The notes under the pieces were generated by a model that worked only from the letters and a program-made list of their open reading frames with translations, was not told where the DNA came from and made no database searches. From Rubellimicrobium arenae (GTDB taxonomy: Bacteria > Pseudomonadota > Alphaproteobacteria > Rhodobacterales > Rhodobacteraceae), in NCBI RefSeq assembly GCF_017916295.1, contig NZ_JAFMSS010000004.1:369282-433281 (forward strand): a DNA stretch of 64,000 nucleotides. The letters run 5' to 3'. The position numbers and the translations under genes are program-made. This document shows, one piece after another, positions 1-9,043 of the stretch; within the stretch, counting starts at the first letter, position 1; every line of letters starts with the position of its first letter.

Positions 1-291
1 GGCGACGGCCTCCTGCGCCCTCAGGTCCCGCTCGGCCGAGAGCGCGTTGAGCCGGTCCTCGTAGATCATCTTGTCGCGCTGGGCCTGGTCCCGGTAGTTG
101 CCGGAGCCGATCGAGTCCATCAGCAGGATCGCCGTGGCGACGATCGTCCAGGCCACCAGGGCGCCGCTGCCGGTCCAGGCCAGAAGCTGGGTGCCGGGCC
201 CGAGACGGATGAAGCGGGTGTGATCCTCGGACTTCAGGAAGAGCCGCCGCTCCGGGAACCTGCGCTCAAGGATCGCGTGCACGCGCTGCAT
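1..291 (-). CDS. M23 family metallopeptidase, DUF5930 N-terminus (partial, runs off left edge)
   Basis: This is the N-terminal 97 codons of a minus-strand gene cut by the window edge. The start reads MQRVHAILERRFPERRLFLK, followed by a membrane segment around residues 38-55 (LLAWTGSGALVAWTIVATAI) and then a charged, coiled-coil-like stretch. This matches the DUF5930 N-terminus of Rhodobacterales M23 (LytM-type) peptidases, which are inner-membrane anchored and act on peptidoglycan in the periplasm. The catalytic M23 domain lies outside the window. The ATG at 291 is used here; an in-frame TTG at 306 with GGGGCGAAA just upstream would add MTSLL and is also plausible. Family call is from recognition of the conserved N-terminal pattern; enzymatic activity is inferred. 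Confidence 0.75.
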   Translation of the reverse strand, partial: MQRVHAILERRFPERRLFLKSEDHTRFIRLGPGTQLLAWTGSGALVAWTIVATAILLMDSIGSGNYRDQAQRDKMIYEDRLNALSAERDLRAQEAVA

Positions 292-435
292 CAACAATGA
301 GGTCAATGGTTTCGCCCCGTTTTGCCGGACCGGTTCTGGTCCGCTGTCCCGGGGCAAGGGCTAGCGGCGACCCCTCATGGCCGCAACGCCCTATAGTAGG
401 GCGCACGAGGCCACAGGGGCCGAGCAGAGCCCAAA

Positions 436-494
436 CGGCAGAAATCTGCCGACTGTAAATAGCTCAGGAACCGATTCCTGCCGAATTGCGGCAG
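436..494. promoter_or_regulatory. Cluster of three nested palindromes built from CGGCAG/CTGCCG
   Basis: In the 250-base gap between the M23 peptidase start and the peroxiredoxin stop I see CGGCAG-AAAT-CTGCCG (436-451), CAGGAA-CCGA-TTCCTG (465-480) and CTGCCG-AATTG-CGGCAG (478-494). The second and third overlap. The first and third use the same hexamers in opposite order, so their arms could also pair with each other. It lies 130-200 bases upstream of the minus-strand peptidase. It may be an operator pair or a leader with alternative hairpins; no U-run follows on either strand, so a simple terminator is unlikely. Confidence 0.4.
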
Positions 495-557
495 AACTGT
501 GGCGAATCGGATGTCCAGGTTGACAACTATTTCGGGTGTCGCCGCCGAGTCGCCGAC

Positions 558-1034
558 TCAGGCCTCGGCGTTCAGGCGTTCGACGGCTTGGACGACCTGC
601 TCGGCGTGGCCTTTCACGCGGGCCACGGTCCAGACCTGGGCGACCTTGCCATCGCGGCCGATCAGGACGGTGGTGCGGATGATGCCCTCATAAGTCTTGC
701 CATACATCGATTTCTCGCCCCAGGCGCCATAGGCCCGGATCACCTCCTTGGTCTCGTCGGCGAGAAGAGGCAGCCCCAGGCCCGCCTTCTTCACGAACTT
801 GTCCTTTGCGGCGACATCGCCGCCGGAGATGCCGAGGACCGTGGCGCCCGCCGCCTCGAGCCGGGGCACCAGGGCGGTGAAGTCCTGCGCCTCGGTCGTG
901 CAGCCGGGCGTGTCGTCGGCCGGATAGAAGAAGAGGACGACCGCGCGCCCGCGCAGGTCCGCGAGGGCGACGGTGCCGCCGCCGTCGCGGGGCAGGGTGA
1001 AATCGGGGGCGGCCTGGCCGGATTCGAGGGTCAT
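558..1034 (-). CDS. bcp: Thioredoxin-dependent peroxiredoxin, BCP/PrxQ type
   Basis: A 158-residue cytosolic peroxidase of the BCP (bacterioferritin comigratory protein) family that reduces H2O2 and organic peroxides using thiols. The protein covers the whole AhpC/TSA-like fold: APDFTLP near the N-terminus, VVLFFYPADDTPGCTTEA with the peroxidatic Cys45, and a C-terminal half ending ERLNAEA. The Cys found five residues later in many PrxQ enzymes is Gln here, so this is probably a one-Cys form recycled by an external thiol. The start at 1034 is preceded by GAAGAAAAG. It is divergent from the AsmA-like gene with only about 80 bases between the starts, so the two probably share a promoter region. 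Confidence 0.9.
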   Translation of the reverse strand: MTLESGQAAPDFTLPRDGGGTVALADLRGRAVVLFFYPADDTPGCTTEAQDFTALVPRLEAAGATVLGISGGDVAAKDKFVKKAGLGLPLLADETKEVIRAYGAWGEKSMYGKTYEGIIRTTVLIGRDGKVAQVWTVARVKGHAEQVVQAVERLNAEA

Positions 1035-1114
1035 GAGCTTTTCTTCGCGCAGCCGTGAGCGTTGCGGAAGAGTTTGAGCGATGCGGCCGCTTCCGTTCGC
1101 GGCGGCGTGGCGCG

Positions 1115-4100
1115 ATGATGACAGCGATGCGTGCATGGACGGCCCCCAGCCCCGAGACCCAGGACGTGACGGAGGCCGAGGCTCCTGTCGCGGCGCCCGT
1201 CCCGTCGCCGTCGCCAGGTCCAGGGCGGCCCCGCGTGACGCGGCGCGTGATCCGATTCCTGCTGGGCAGCCTGGTGCTGTGCCTCGTCCTCCTGCTGACC
1301 ACGCCTCTGATGCTGATCGGGCGGGAGATCACCGCGCCGGCCTGGCTCCGCGAACGGGTCGAAGCCACGGCCGAGCAGGCCATGGGCGGAGGGACGCTCC
1401 GGTTCGGGGCCATCACCCTGCGGATGCCGACCGACCTCCACCCGCAGGTGCGCCTGCTGGACGTGACGCTGGCGGACCGGGACGGGCGGCAACTGGCCCG
1501 CGTGCCCGAGGTGACGATCCAGGTCTCGCCGCGGGGCCTCCTGTTCGCGCGCAGCCTCCTGGTCCAGGAGATCGCGCTGTCCGGGGCCGAGCTGTCGCTG
1601 GCCCGGGCCGCGGACGGGAGCGTGGAGCTCGCCTTTGGATCGGGCGGGGAAAGCCGCAACGTCGGGCGGGCCCGGGGGCTCGCCTCGCTGCCCGACCAGT
1701 TCGAGCAGTTCTTCGAGCGTCCGGCGCTGGCGGCGCTGCGAACGGTGCGAGTCACGGGGCTCGTGGTGAACTACGAGGATGCGCGCGCAGGGCGGAGCTG
1801 GACGCTGGACGGGGGGAACCTGTCGCTCGACCTCAATGGCGGGATGACGCGCCTCCTGGGCGAGGTGTCGGTGCTGTCGGGGCGGTCCTATGTCACGCGC
1901 GCCCGGATCGACTATCAGAGCCCGCGCCTGAGCCCCTCGGCGCGAATCGCCCTGACGCTGACGGACGTGGCCGCCTCTGACGTCGCGAGCCAAAGCCCGG
2001 CCCTGACATGGCTGCGGGTGGTGGACGCGCCGATTTCCATGGCGCTCCGGGTCGAGCTCGACGACACCGGCGCCCTGGGGCCGACGAGCGTGGCGCTCAA
2101 GATCGCCGGAGGGGAGCTGCGGCCAAATCCCCGCGCCAAGGGCGTGCCGTTCGACCTCGCCCGCGCCTACCTGTCCTACGACCCCGCGACCCAAGCGGTC
2201 CGCTTCGACACGGTCGAGGTCCGGAGCGACTGGGGCGGTGTCGAGGGCGAGGGGCGCGCCTACCTGCGCGAGATCCAGGCCGGCCTGCCGCGCGCCCTGC
2301 TGGGACAGTTCACGCTGCGCCGGATCGTCGCCTCGCCCCCCGGGCTCTATGCCGAGCCGGTGGAGCTGCCCGAGGCCACCGCCCAGTTCCGGCTGCGGCT
2401 CGATCCCTTCACCATCGACGTGGCCGAAGCCAGCCTGGGCCTTCCCGGCGATGACGACAGCCGCATCGACGTGAGCGGGCAGGTCGCCGCCTCGCCCGAG
2501 GGGTGGCGGGTCGCGCTGGACGGCCACCTGGCCGAGGTCACGCGCGACCGGATCATGGAGCTTTGGCCCGAGCGCCTGCGCCCCGGCCTGCGGTCTTGGC
2601 TCAACCAGAACCTGACTGCGGGCGTCCTGCGCGACCTGTCAGCCGCCCTGCGGATCGTGCCGGGCGCGGCGCCGGTCGTCGCCCTGACCAGCGACTTCAG
2701 CGACGCCACCGTGCGCCCTCTCGCCAACGAGCCGCCGATCACTGTCGGGGCCGGGCGCCTGACCTGGGAGGGCGGGACGTTCTCCGTGGGCCTGGACCGG
2801 GGGCTCGTGACCGCGCCCGAGGGTGGGGTGGTGAACATGGCCGGGACCGGCTTCGTCATCCATCCGGGCGACGCCGTCCGATCCCCGGCCACCGTTCATC
2901 TCGATGCGCGCGGGCCGATCACGGCCGTCCTGTCGCTCCTCGACCAGCCGCCCTGGCGATTCCTGAGCTCGGCCCAGCTCCCGGTCGGGCTCGCACAGGG
3001 CCGGGCAGCGGCCACGGGCACCATCGATCTCTACCTCGGACCGATGACGCAGGACGAATTGCGCTACGACATCGCCGCCCGCCTGAGCGATGTCACCAGC
3101 GACGTGCTGGTTCCCGGCCGGACCCTGACGGCCGAGGCGCTCGACGCGACCGTGACCCCTGCCGGAATCGACATCGGCGGGGACATGCGGGTCGGCTCGG
3201 CCCAGGTGGTCGGCGGCTGGCACCAGGCGTTCGGCCCCGAGGCCAAGGGCCGGTCCTCGGTGCGGGCCGAGGTCGAGATCTCGCCCGCCACGCTGCAGGA
3301 GTTCGGCATCCTCCTTCCGGACGGAAGCGTGGCCGGACAGGGCCGCGGCGACCTGACCCTCGACCTCGCACCCGGCGAGCCTGTGGCCTTCGCCCTCCGC
3401 TCGGACCTGCAGGGGCTCGCGCTGTCCCTGCCGCAGCTCGGCTGGTCCAAGGGCGCGGGGCGGTCCGGCGCTTTGGTGGTGGAAGGCCGCCTGGGCACAC
3501 CCGTCCGCGTCGACCGCCTGAGCCTGTCGGCGCCGGGCCTGACCGCCGAAGGCAGCGTCCGTCTGACCCAGGCCGGCGCCTTCGACCGGCTGAGGCTCAC
3601 GCAGCTCGAGGTGGGCGACTGGCTCGACATGCCGGTGACCCTGACAGCCCGGCCGGGGCACGATACGCCCGGGATCGAAGTGACGGGAGGGACGCTCGAC
3701 CTGTCCAAGGCCACCTTCGGGAGCGGCGGTAGCGGCGAGGGCGGCCCCATCAGCGCCAACCTCGACCGGGTGCAGGTCACCGAAGGCATCGCGCTCACCA
3801 ACTTTGCCGGCGAGTTCAGCACCGTCTCGGGGCTGGAGGGCGTGTTCTCCGGCCAGGTGAACGACGGGCCGACGGTGACCGGGCGCGTGGCCCCGCAGGG
3901 GGGGCGCGTGGGCGCGCGCATCCAGGGGGCCGACGCCGGCGCGGTCATGACGGCCGCCAACATCTTCACCCGGGCCGAGGGCGGCGCGCTGGACATGCTG
4001 CTCCTGCCGGTGGATGCGGCCAGCTACACGGGCGAGCTCTGGATCAACGGGCTCAAGGTGCGGGACGCGCCGGTCCTGGCCTCCCTGCTGAACGCCGCCT

Positions 4101-4477
4101 CCGTGATCGGGCTGCTGCAGCAGCTTGGGGGGCAGGGCATCCTGTTCGACGAGGTGAGCGCCGAGTTCCGCATCGATCCCACGAAGATCACCGTGCAGCG
4201 GTCGAGCGCGATGGGCGCGGGGCTGGGGCTGTCGATGGACGGCGTCTTCGACACGGCGAACTACCGCATGGACTTCAAGGGCGTGCTGTCGCCGCTCTAT
4301 ATCCTGAACGGCGTGGGCTCGATCCTGACGCGCCCGGGCGAGGGGCTCCTGGGCGTCAACTTCACCCTGAGCGGCGATCCGGACGATCCCAGCGTCGGCG
4401 TCAATCCCCTGTCCCTCTTTGCGCCGGGCAACCTTCGGGAGCTGTTCCGGCGCCATGCCGCCCCCTCCACGCCGTAG
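1115..4477 (+). CDS. AsmA-like / DUF3971 giant envelope protein (YhdP-type)
   Basis: About 1,120 residues. A proline-rich cytoplasmic N-terminus is followed by one membrane anchor (FLLGSLVLCLVLLLTTPLMLIG, about residues 47-68) and then a very long beta-rich periplasmic region with DUF3971 and the AsmA-like C-terminal segment (...GVFDTANYRMDFKGVLSPLY...). YhdP and other AsmA-like proteins bridge the periplasm and are implicated in phospholipid transport to the outer membrane; I infer the same here. The frame is open from a GTG at 1055, but that start would sit 20 bases from the divergent bcp start; ATG 1115 or 1118 (MMTAM) is preferred although no strong ribosome site is visible. queA follows 43 bases downstream. 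Confidence 0.8.
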   Translation: MMTAMRAWTAPSPETQDVTEAEAPVAAPVPSPSPGPGRPRVTRRVIRFLLGSLVLCLVLLLTTPLMLIGREITAPAWLRERVEATAEQAMGGGTLRFGAITLRMPTDLHPQVRLLDVTLADRDGRQLARVPEVTIQVSPRGLLFARSLLVQEIALSGAELSLARAADGSVELAFGSGGESRNVGRARGLASLPDQFEQFFERPALAALRTVRVTGLVVNYEDARAGRSWTLDGGNLSLDLNGGMTRLLGEVSVLSGRSYVTRARIDYQSPRLSPSARIALTLTDVAASDVASQSPALTWLRVVDAPISMALRVELDDTGALGPTSVALKIAGGELRPNPRAKGVPFDLARAYLSYDPATQAVRFDTVEVRSDWGGVEGEGRAYLREIQAGLPRALLGQFTLRRIVASPPGLYAEPVELPEATAQFRLRLDPFTIDVAEASLGLPGDDDSRIDVSGQVAASPEGWRVALDGHLAEVTRDRIMELWPERLRPGLRSWLNQNLTAGVLRDLSAALRIVPGAAPVVALTSDFSDATVRPLANEPPITVGAGRLTWEGGTFSVGLDRGLVTAPEGGVVNMAGTGFVIHPGDAVRSPATVHLDARGPITAVLSLLDQPPWRFLSSAQLPVGLAQGRAAATGTIDLYLGPMTQDELRYDIAARLSDVTSDVLVPGRTLTAEALDATVTPAGIDIGGDMRVGSAQVVGGWHQAFGPEAKGRSSVRAEVEISPATLQEFGILLPDGSVAGQGRGDLTLDLAPGEPVAFALRSDLQGLALSLPQLGWSKGAGRSGALVVEGRLGTPVRVDRLSLSAPGLTAEGSVRLTQAGAFDRLRLTQLEVGDWLDMPVTLTARPGHDTPGIEVTGGTLDLSKATFGSGGSGEGGPISANLDRVQVTEGIALTNFAGEFSTVSGLEGVFSGQVNDGPTVTGRVAPQGGRVGARIQGADAGAVMTAANIFTRAEGGALDMLLLPVDAASYTGELWINGLKVRDAPVLASLLNAASVIGLLQQLGGQGILFDEVSAEFRIDPTKITVQRSSAMGAGLGLSMDGVFDTANYRMDFKGVLSPLYILNGVGSILTRPGEGLLGVNFTLSGDPDDPSVGVNPLSLFAPGNLRELFRRHAAPSTP

Positions 4478-4520
4478 CGCGGCGTTGCCTCGCGCGCGGC
4501 CCAAGGATAGCGAAGACGGC

Positions 4521-5564
4521 ATGAAGCTGTCCGATTTCGACTTCGACCTGCCCGAGGGGCTGATCGCCACGCGACCGGCGCGGCCCCGGTCCTCGGCCCG
4601 CCTGCTGGTGGCCGGGCCCGACCGCCTGGACGACCTGCGCGTGTCGGACCTGCCCGAGGTCCTCCGGCCCGGCGACCGGCTGGTGCTCAACGACACCCGG
4701 GTCATCCCGGCCCGTCTCGAGGGCGTCCGACGGCGGGGCGACGCCGTGGCCCGGATCGAGGCCACGCTGCTCACCGACCGGGGCGAGGGGCTCTGGACGG
4801 CTCTTCTCAAGCCCCTGCGGAAGGTGAAGGAGGGCGAGGTCATCGATTTCGGCGGAGGGCTTTCGGCGTCCTTCGAAGGCGCGGAGGAGGGGCAGGGGCT
4901 CCTGCGGTTCGCCCTCTCGCCGCAGGCCTTTGCCGAGGCGCTGGCACGCGCGGGGCGCATGCCCCTGCCGCCCTACATCGAGGCGCTCCGCCCCGCTGAC
5001 GATCAGGACCACGAGGATTACCAGACGGTCTGGGCGGCGCGGCCGGGCGCCGTGGCCGCCCCGACCGCGTCCCTGCACTTCGACGAGCCGCTCCTCGCGG
5101 CGCTCCGGACCAAGGGGATCGCCTTCACCCATGTGACGCTGCACGTGGGGGCGGGCACGTTCCTGCCGGTCAAGGTGGACGACATCTCGGAGCACCGGAT
5201 GCACGCCGAATGGGGCGAGGTGTCCGAGACCGCGGCGCGCGAGATCGCGGCCACCCGCGCCGAGGGCGGACGGATCATCCCGGTCGGCACGACCGCGCTG
5301 CGGCTCATCGAATCCGCCGCGCGCGGGGGCGGGATCGGGCCCTGGCGGGGGGAGACGGACATCTTCATCACGCCCGGGTTCCGGCTCCAGGTCGCGGACG
5401 GGCTGATGACCAACTTCCACCTGCCCAGGTCCACGCTGATGATGCTCGTGTCTGCCGTCATGGGGCTTGACCGCATCCGGGCGATCTACGCCCATGCGAT
5501 CGGGGAAGGATACCGCTTCTTCTCCTACGGCGACGCCTCGCTGCTGTTGCCGAAAGGACGCTGA
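4521..5564 (+). CDS. queA: S-adenosylmethionine:tRNA ribosyltransferase-isomerase QueA
   Basis: A 347-residue cytosolic enzyme that transfers and isomerises the ribosyl part of SAM onto 7-aminomethyl-7-deazaguanine in tRNA, giving epoxyqueuosine at wobble position 34. Family hallmarks are clear: MKLSDFDFDLPEGLIATRPA at the start, LVLNDTRVIPARL, the conserved LHVGAGTFLPVK block around residue 210, and the C-terminal NFHLPRSTLMMLVSA. Full length compared with E. coli QueA (356 aa). Start ATG 4521 is the canonical N-terminus; the frame is open further upstream into the AsmA-like gene but that is not conserved. It follows the AsmA-like gene in the same direction and may be co-transcribed. No tgt is in the window. 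Confidence 0.96.
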   Translation: MKLSDFDFDLPEGLIATRPARPRSSARLLVAGPDRLDDLRVSDLPEVLRPGDRLVLNDTRVIPARLEGVRRRGDAVARIEATLLTDRGEGLWTALLKPLRKVKEGEVIDFGGGLSASFEGAEEGQGLLRFALSPQAFAEALARAGRMPLPPYIEALRPADDQDHEDYQTVWAARPGAVAAPTASLHFDEPLLAALRTKGIAFTHVTLHVGAGTFLPVKVDDISEHRMHAEWGEVSETAAREIAATRAEGGRIIPVGTTALRLIESAARGGGIGPWRGETDIFITPGFRLQVADGLMTNFHLPRSTLMMLVSAVMGLDRIRAIYAHAIGEGYRFFSYGDASLLLPKGR

Positions 5565-5647
5565 CGGCCGGCTTCTGTCGCCCGCAGGCCAGCGCCGCGC
5601 GGGAAATCGATTATCTCCCGGCGCGAGGCAAGTGCAGGACGGCCACC

Positions 5648-6877
5648 ATGCTGCAAGTACTGGGGAGCGCCTGGGCGCTGCTTCTCGGCATCTATCTCCT
5701 CATGATCGGCAACGGGCTCCAGGGCACGCTGCTGGGCCTGCGGGGCGAACTCGAGAGGTTCACGACTCTCGAGATCTCGGTGGTGATGTCGGCCTACTTC
5801 GTGGGCTTCCTGTTCGCGTCGCGGTTGGCGCCGGTCCTGATCCGCCGGGTGGGCCATGTGCGGGTCTTCTCGGCGCTTGGCTCGGCCATCTCGGCCATCC
5901 TGATCCTTTACCCGATCCTGCCCGAACCCTGGGTCTGGGCGCTGGCCCGCGTGGCCATCGGCTTCTGCTACTGCGGTGTCTACATCACCGCCGAATCATG
6001 GCTGAACAGCGCCGCCAGCAACGAGAACCGCGGCAAGGCGCTGTCGCTCTACATGGTCGTCCAGATGGCCGGGATCGTCACGGCCCAGTGGCTGATCGCT
6101 CGCAACGACGTCGGGGGCTTTGCGGTCTTCATCATCCCGTCGATCCTCGTGTCGCTCAGCTTTGCGCCCGCGCTGCTGTCGGCCACGCAGACCACGCCCG
6201 AGTTCGCGGCCACCAAGCGGCTGAAGATGAGCCGCCTGGTCTCGGCCTCGCCGCTCGCCTGCGCGGGGATGTTCCTGCTGGGATCGGTCTTCGCGGCGCA
6301 GTTCGGGATGTCGGCCGTCTACGGCACCCGGGCGGGCCTCGCGGAAGGGCAGATCACCTGGATGGTGTCGGTGACCTATCTCGCCGCACTCGCGTCGCAG
6401 TACCCGATCGGCTGGCTGTCGGACCGGATGGACCGGCGGCTGCTGATCCTGGGGCTATCGATGCTGGGGGGCGGCATGGCCCTGGTGGCGCTGCTCTGGC
6501 CGGGGCCGCTCTGGCTCGTCCTCCTGACCTCGGCCGTGGTGGGGGGAACCTCCAACCCCCTCTATGCGCTTCTGATCGCCTACGCCAACGACTACCTGGA
6601 ACGCGAGGACATGGCGGCTGCCTCTGGCGGACTTCTGTTCATCAACGGACTCGGCGCGATTGCCGGGCCTCTCGTGGTGGGCTGGTCGATGGACTGGATG
6701 GGGGCCGAAGGTTTCTGGGCCATCATCGCGGCCGTCATGCTGGCGCTGGGCTTCTACGCCGCGTGGCGGATGCGCGCCGCGCCCGACAAGCCCATCGTGG
6801 ACGGCAAGACGACCTTTGCCCCGATCCCCGCCGCCGCCACGCCCGTCGCCGCCGGAAGCGAAAGGAATGTCGCATGA
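5648..6877 (+). CDS. MFS transporter (YcaD-like subfamily)
   Basis: A 409-residue membrane protein with about 12 hydrophobic segments. It starts MLQVLGSAWALLLGIYLLMI and carries the MFS pattern SRLAPVLIRRVGHVRVF between TM2 and TM3, then SDRMDRRLLILG between TM8 and TM9. It resembles the YcaD-type family common in Rhodobacterales; the substrate cannot be told from sequence. Its stop overlaps the start of the DUF924 gene (ATGA), so the two are translationally coupled. The 83-base gap after queA holds a weak GC-rich inverted repeat but no convincing terminator. Confidence 0.85.
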   Translation: MLQVLGSAWALLLGIYLLMIGNGLQGTLLGLRGELERFTTLEISVVMSAYFVGFLFASRLAPVLIRRVGHVRVFSALGSAISAILILYPILPEPWVWALARVAIGFCYCGVYITAESWLNSAASNENRGKALSLYMVVQMAGIVTAQWLIARNDVGGFAVFIIPSILVSLSFAPALLSATQTTPEFAATKRLKMSRLVSASPLACAGMFLLGSVFAAQFGMSAVYGTRAGLAEGQITWMVSVTYLAALASQYPIGWLSDRMDRRLLILGLSMLGGGMALVALLWPGPLWLVLLTSAVVGGTSNPLYALLIAYANDYLEREDMAAASGGLLFINGLGAIAGPLVVGWSMDWMGAEGFWAIIAAVMLALGFYAAWRMRAAPDKPIVDGKTTFAPIPAAATPVAAGSERNVA

Positions 6878-7461
6878 TCCTGCCCAGCGCCAAGGACGTC
6901 CTCGAGTTCTGGTTCCAGGAGATCGGCGAGGCACGCTGGTTCAACGGCGGGGACGAGCTCGACGGCATGATCCGGGACCGGTTCCTGCCGCTGTGGGAAC
7001 GGGCCATGGAAGGCCGGCTGGGTCTTTGGCTCACGACGCCGCCCGAGGCGCTGGCCTATGTCATCCTGCTCGACCAGTTTCCGCGCAACATGTTCCGCGG
7101 CGACGCGCTGTCCTTCGCCTCGGACGCGCACGCGCGCGCCGCGGCCAAGACCGTGATCTCGCGCGACTGGGATCTCAAGCTCGCCGAGCGGGAGCGAATC
7201 TTCCTTTATCTGCCGCTGGAGCATTCCGAGAACCTGGTGGACCAGGACCGCTGCGTCCGGCTGGTCAAGGCGCGGATGCCCGAGCTTGGGGCCGACTACC
7301 TGCTCCATGCCCGCGCCCACCGCGAGCAGATCCGACGGTTCGGCCGCTTTCCGACCCGGAATGCCAGCCTGCGTCGGACGACCACCCCGGACGAGCAGGC
7401 TTTCCTCGATCGAGGGGGCTATCCCGCGCTGGTCGAAGAGTTGAAGGCCGGCGCCGACTGA
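6874..7461 (+). CDS. DUF924 family protein
   Basis: A 195-residue soluble, helix-rich protein of the widespread DUF924 family. Diagnostic motifs are VLEFWFQEIGEARWF at the N-terminus, VILLDQFPRNMFRGD in the middle, FLYLPLEHSE, and the C-terminal GRFPTRNASLRRTTTPDE. The family has a TPR-like fold and no settled biochemical role; these motifs are nearly invariant, which suggests an enzymatic or ligand-binding site. The start codon overlaps the MFS stop by four bases, so expression is coupled to the transporter. Confidence 0.9.
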   Translation: MILPSAKDVLEFWFQEIGEARWFNGGDELDGMIRDRFLPLWERAMEGRLGLWLTTPPEALAYVILLDQFPRNMFRGDALSFASDAHARAAAKTVISRDWDLKLAERERIFLYLPLEHSENLVDQDRCVRLVKARMPELGADYLLHARAHREQIRRFGRFPTRNASLRRTTTPDEQAFLDRGGYPALVEELKAGAD

Positions 7462-7531
7462 GGCGCCGCTCTGGCGGCTCGCAGGTCCATGCACTAACAT
7501 CCCCTGACTTCGGCCAAGGGAGATGATCGTT

Positions 7532-8923
7532 ATGGCGACCCGGACCTTCGACGTGATCGTGATCGGGGCAGGCCCCGGCGGCTACGTGGCCGCCATCCGG
7601 GCCGCGCAGCTGGGCAAGAAGGTCGTGATCGTCGAGCGGGAGCACCTGGGCGGGATCTGCCTCAACTGGGGCTGCATCCCGACCAAGGCCCTGCTGAGGT
7701 CGGCCGAGGTGTTCCACCTCATGCACCGCGCCAAGGAGTTCGGGCTCAAGGTCGAGAAGCCGGACTTCGACTTCGACGCCGTGGTGAAGCGGTCGCGCGG
7801 CGTGGCCAAGCAGCTGTCCTCCGGCATCGGCCACCTGATGAAGAAGAACAAGATCGAGGTGGTGATGGGGACCGCCCGGCTGGCCGGGAAGGGCCGGGTG
7901 ACGGTCACCACCGCCAAGGGCACCGACGATCTCTCGGCCCCGGCCATCATCCTGGCCACCGGCGCGCGCGCACGGTCCCTGCCGGGCATGGAGCCCGATG
8001 GTGATCTGATCTGGAACTACAAGCATGCGCTCCAGCCGCCGCGGATGCCCAGGAACCTCCTGGTGATCGGCTCGGGCGCCATCGGGATCGAGTTCGCGAG
8101 CTTCTTCAACACCATGGGTGCCCAGGTCACCGTCGTCGAGGTGGCCGACCGCATCCTGCCCATCGAGGACGCCGAGGTGTCGGCCTTCGCCAGGAAGCAG
8201 TTCCAGAAGCAGGGCATGACCATCGTCGAGGGCGCCAAGGTCACGCTCACCAAGGGGCAGGGCCAGGTCACGGCCCGAATCGAGGCGGGCGGCAAGGCCG
8301 AGGACAAGGTCTTCGACACCGTCATCTCGGCGGTCGGCATCGTCGGCAACGTGGAGGATCTCGGGCTCGAGGAGGTCGGCGCGAAGGTGGAGCGGACCCA
8401 CGTCGTCACCGACGAGTTCTGCCGCACCGGCGTCGAGGGGCTTTATGCCATCGGCGACGTGGCGGGGGCTCCGTGGCTGGCGCACAAGGCCTCGCACGAG
8501 GGGGTGATGGTGGCGGAGATGATCGCCGGGCAGCATGTCCATCCGATCAAGCCGGGCGCCATCGCGGGCTGCACCTATTGCTATCCGCAGGTCGCCAGCG
8601 TCGGCTACACCGAGGCCCGCGCCAAGGAGCTGGGCTTCGAGGTCAAGGTCGGGCGTTTCCCCTTCATCGGCAACGGCAAGGCCATCGCCCTGGGCGAACC
8701 CGAGGGATTCATCAAGACCGTCTTCGATGCCAAGACCGGCGAGCTTCTGGGCGCCCACATGGTCGGGGCGGAGGTGACGGAGCTGATCCAAGGATATATC
8801 GTCGGCCGCTCTCTCGAGACCACGGAGGCCGAACTGATGGAGACGGTTTTCCCGCATCCGACGCTGTCCGAGATGATGCACGAGTCCGTTCTGGATGCCT
8901 ACGGCCGCGCCCTGCATTTCTAG
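7532..8923 (+). CDS. lpdA: Dihydrolipoyl dehydrogenase (E3)
   Basis: A 463-residue FAD-dependent enzyme that reoxidises dihydrolipoamide for the 2-oxoacid dehydrogenase complexes or the glycine cleavage system. Visible are the FAD-binding GAGPGG near residue 12, the redox disulfide GGICLNWGCIPTK (Cys43/Cys48), the NAD-binding GSGAIG around residue 181, and the C-terminal HPTLSE with the catalytic His-Glu. An in-frame ATG at 7523 exists, but AAGGGAG at 7516-7522 is better spaced for ATG 7532. No E1 or E2 genes are adjacent, so which complex it serves is unknown. A strong terminator follows at 9005. Confidence 0.96.
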   Translation: MATRTFDVIVIGAGPGGYVAAIRAAQLGKKVVIVEREHLGGICLNWGCIPTKALLRSAEVFHLMHRAKEFGLKVEKPDFDFDAVVKRSRGVAKQLSSGIGHLMKKNKIEVVMGTARLAGKGRVTVTTAKGTDDLSAPAIILATGARARSLPGMEPDGDLIWNYKHALQPPRMPRNLLVIGSGAIGIEFASFFNTMGAQVTVVEVADRILPIEDAEVSAFARKQFQKQGMTIVEGAKVTLTKGQGQVTARIEAGGKAEDKVFDTVISAVGIVGNVEDLGLEEVGAKVERTHVVTDEFCRTGVEGLYAIGDVAGAPWLAHKASHEGVMVAEMIAGQHVHPIKPGAIAGCTYCYPQVASVGYTEARAKELGFEVKVGRFPFIGNGKAIALGEPEGFIKTVFDAKTGELLGAHMVGAEVTELIQGYIVGRSLETTEAELMETVFPHPTLSEMMHESVLDAYGRALHF

Positions 8924-9004
8924 GACCGGGGCCAGGTCCAGGGGCGCCACGATTCTGGCATTGCTGCCCTAATCTCGCCCCATTCCACCCCTGATTGAGA
9001 GCCG

Positions 9005-9043
9005 AACTGCCGCAACCGAGATGTCGGTTAGCGGCAGTTTCTT
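9005..9043 (+). terminator. Rho-independent terminator after lpdA
   Basis: The arms AACTGCCGC + AACCGA (from 9005) and TCGGTT + A + GCGGCAGTT (ending about 9039) form a 15-bp stem with a 4-base loop and one bulge, followed by TTTCTTT on the plus strand. It sits 80 bases past the lpdA stop. The outer CTGCCG/CGGCAG pair is the same hexamer pair seen at 436-494. Confidence 0.85.

Noticed and set aside
2639..4960. Long minus-strand open frame opposite the AsmA-like and queA genes
   Set aside because: Arg/Gly/His-rich antisense of clear plus-strand genes.
5578..5640. Inverted repeat between queA and the MFS gene as a terminator
   Set aside because: The arms are imperfect, the loop long and no U-run follows.
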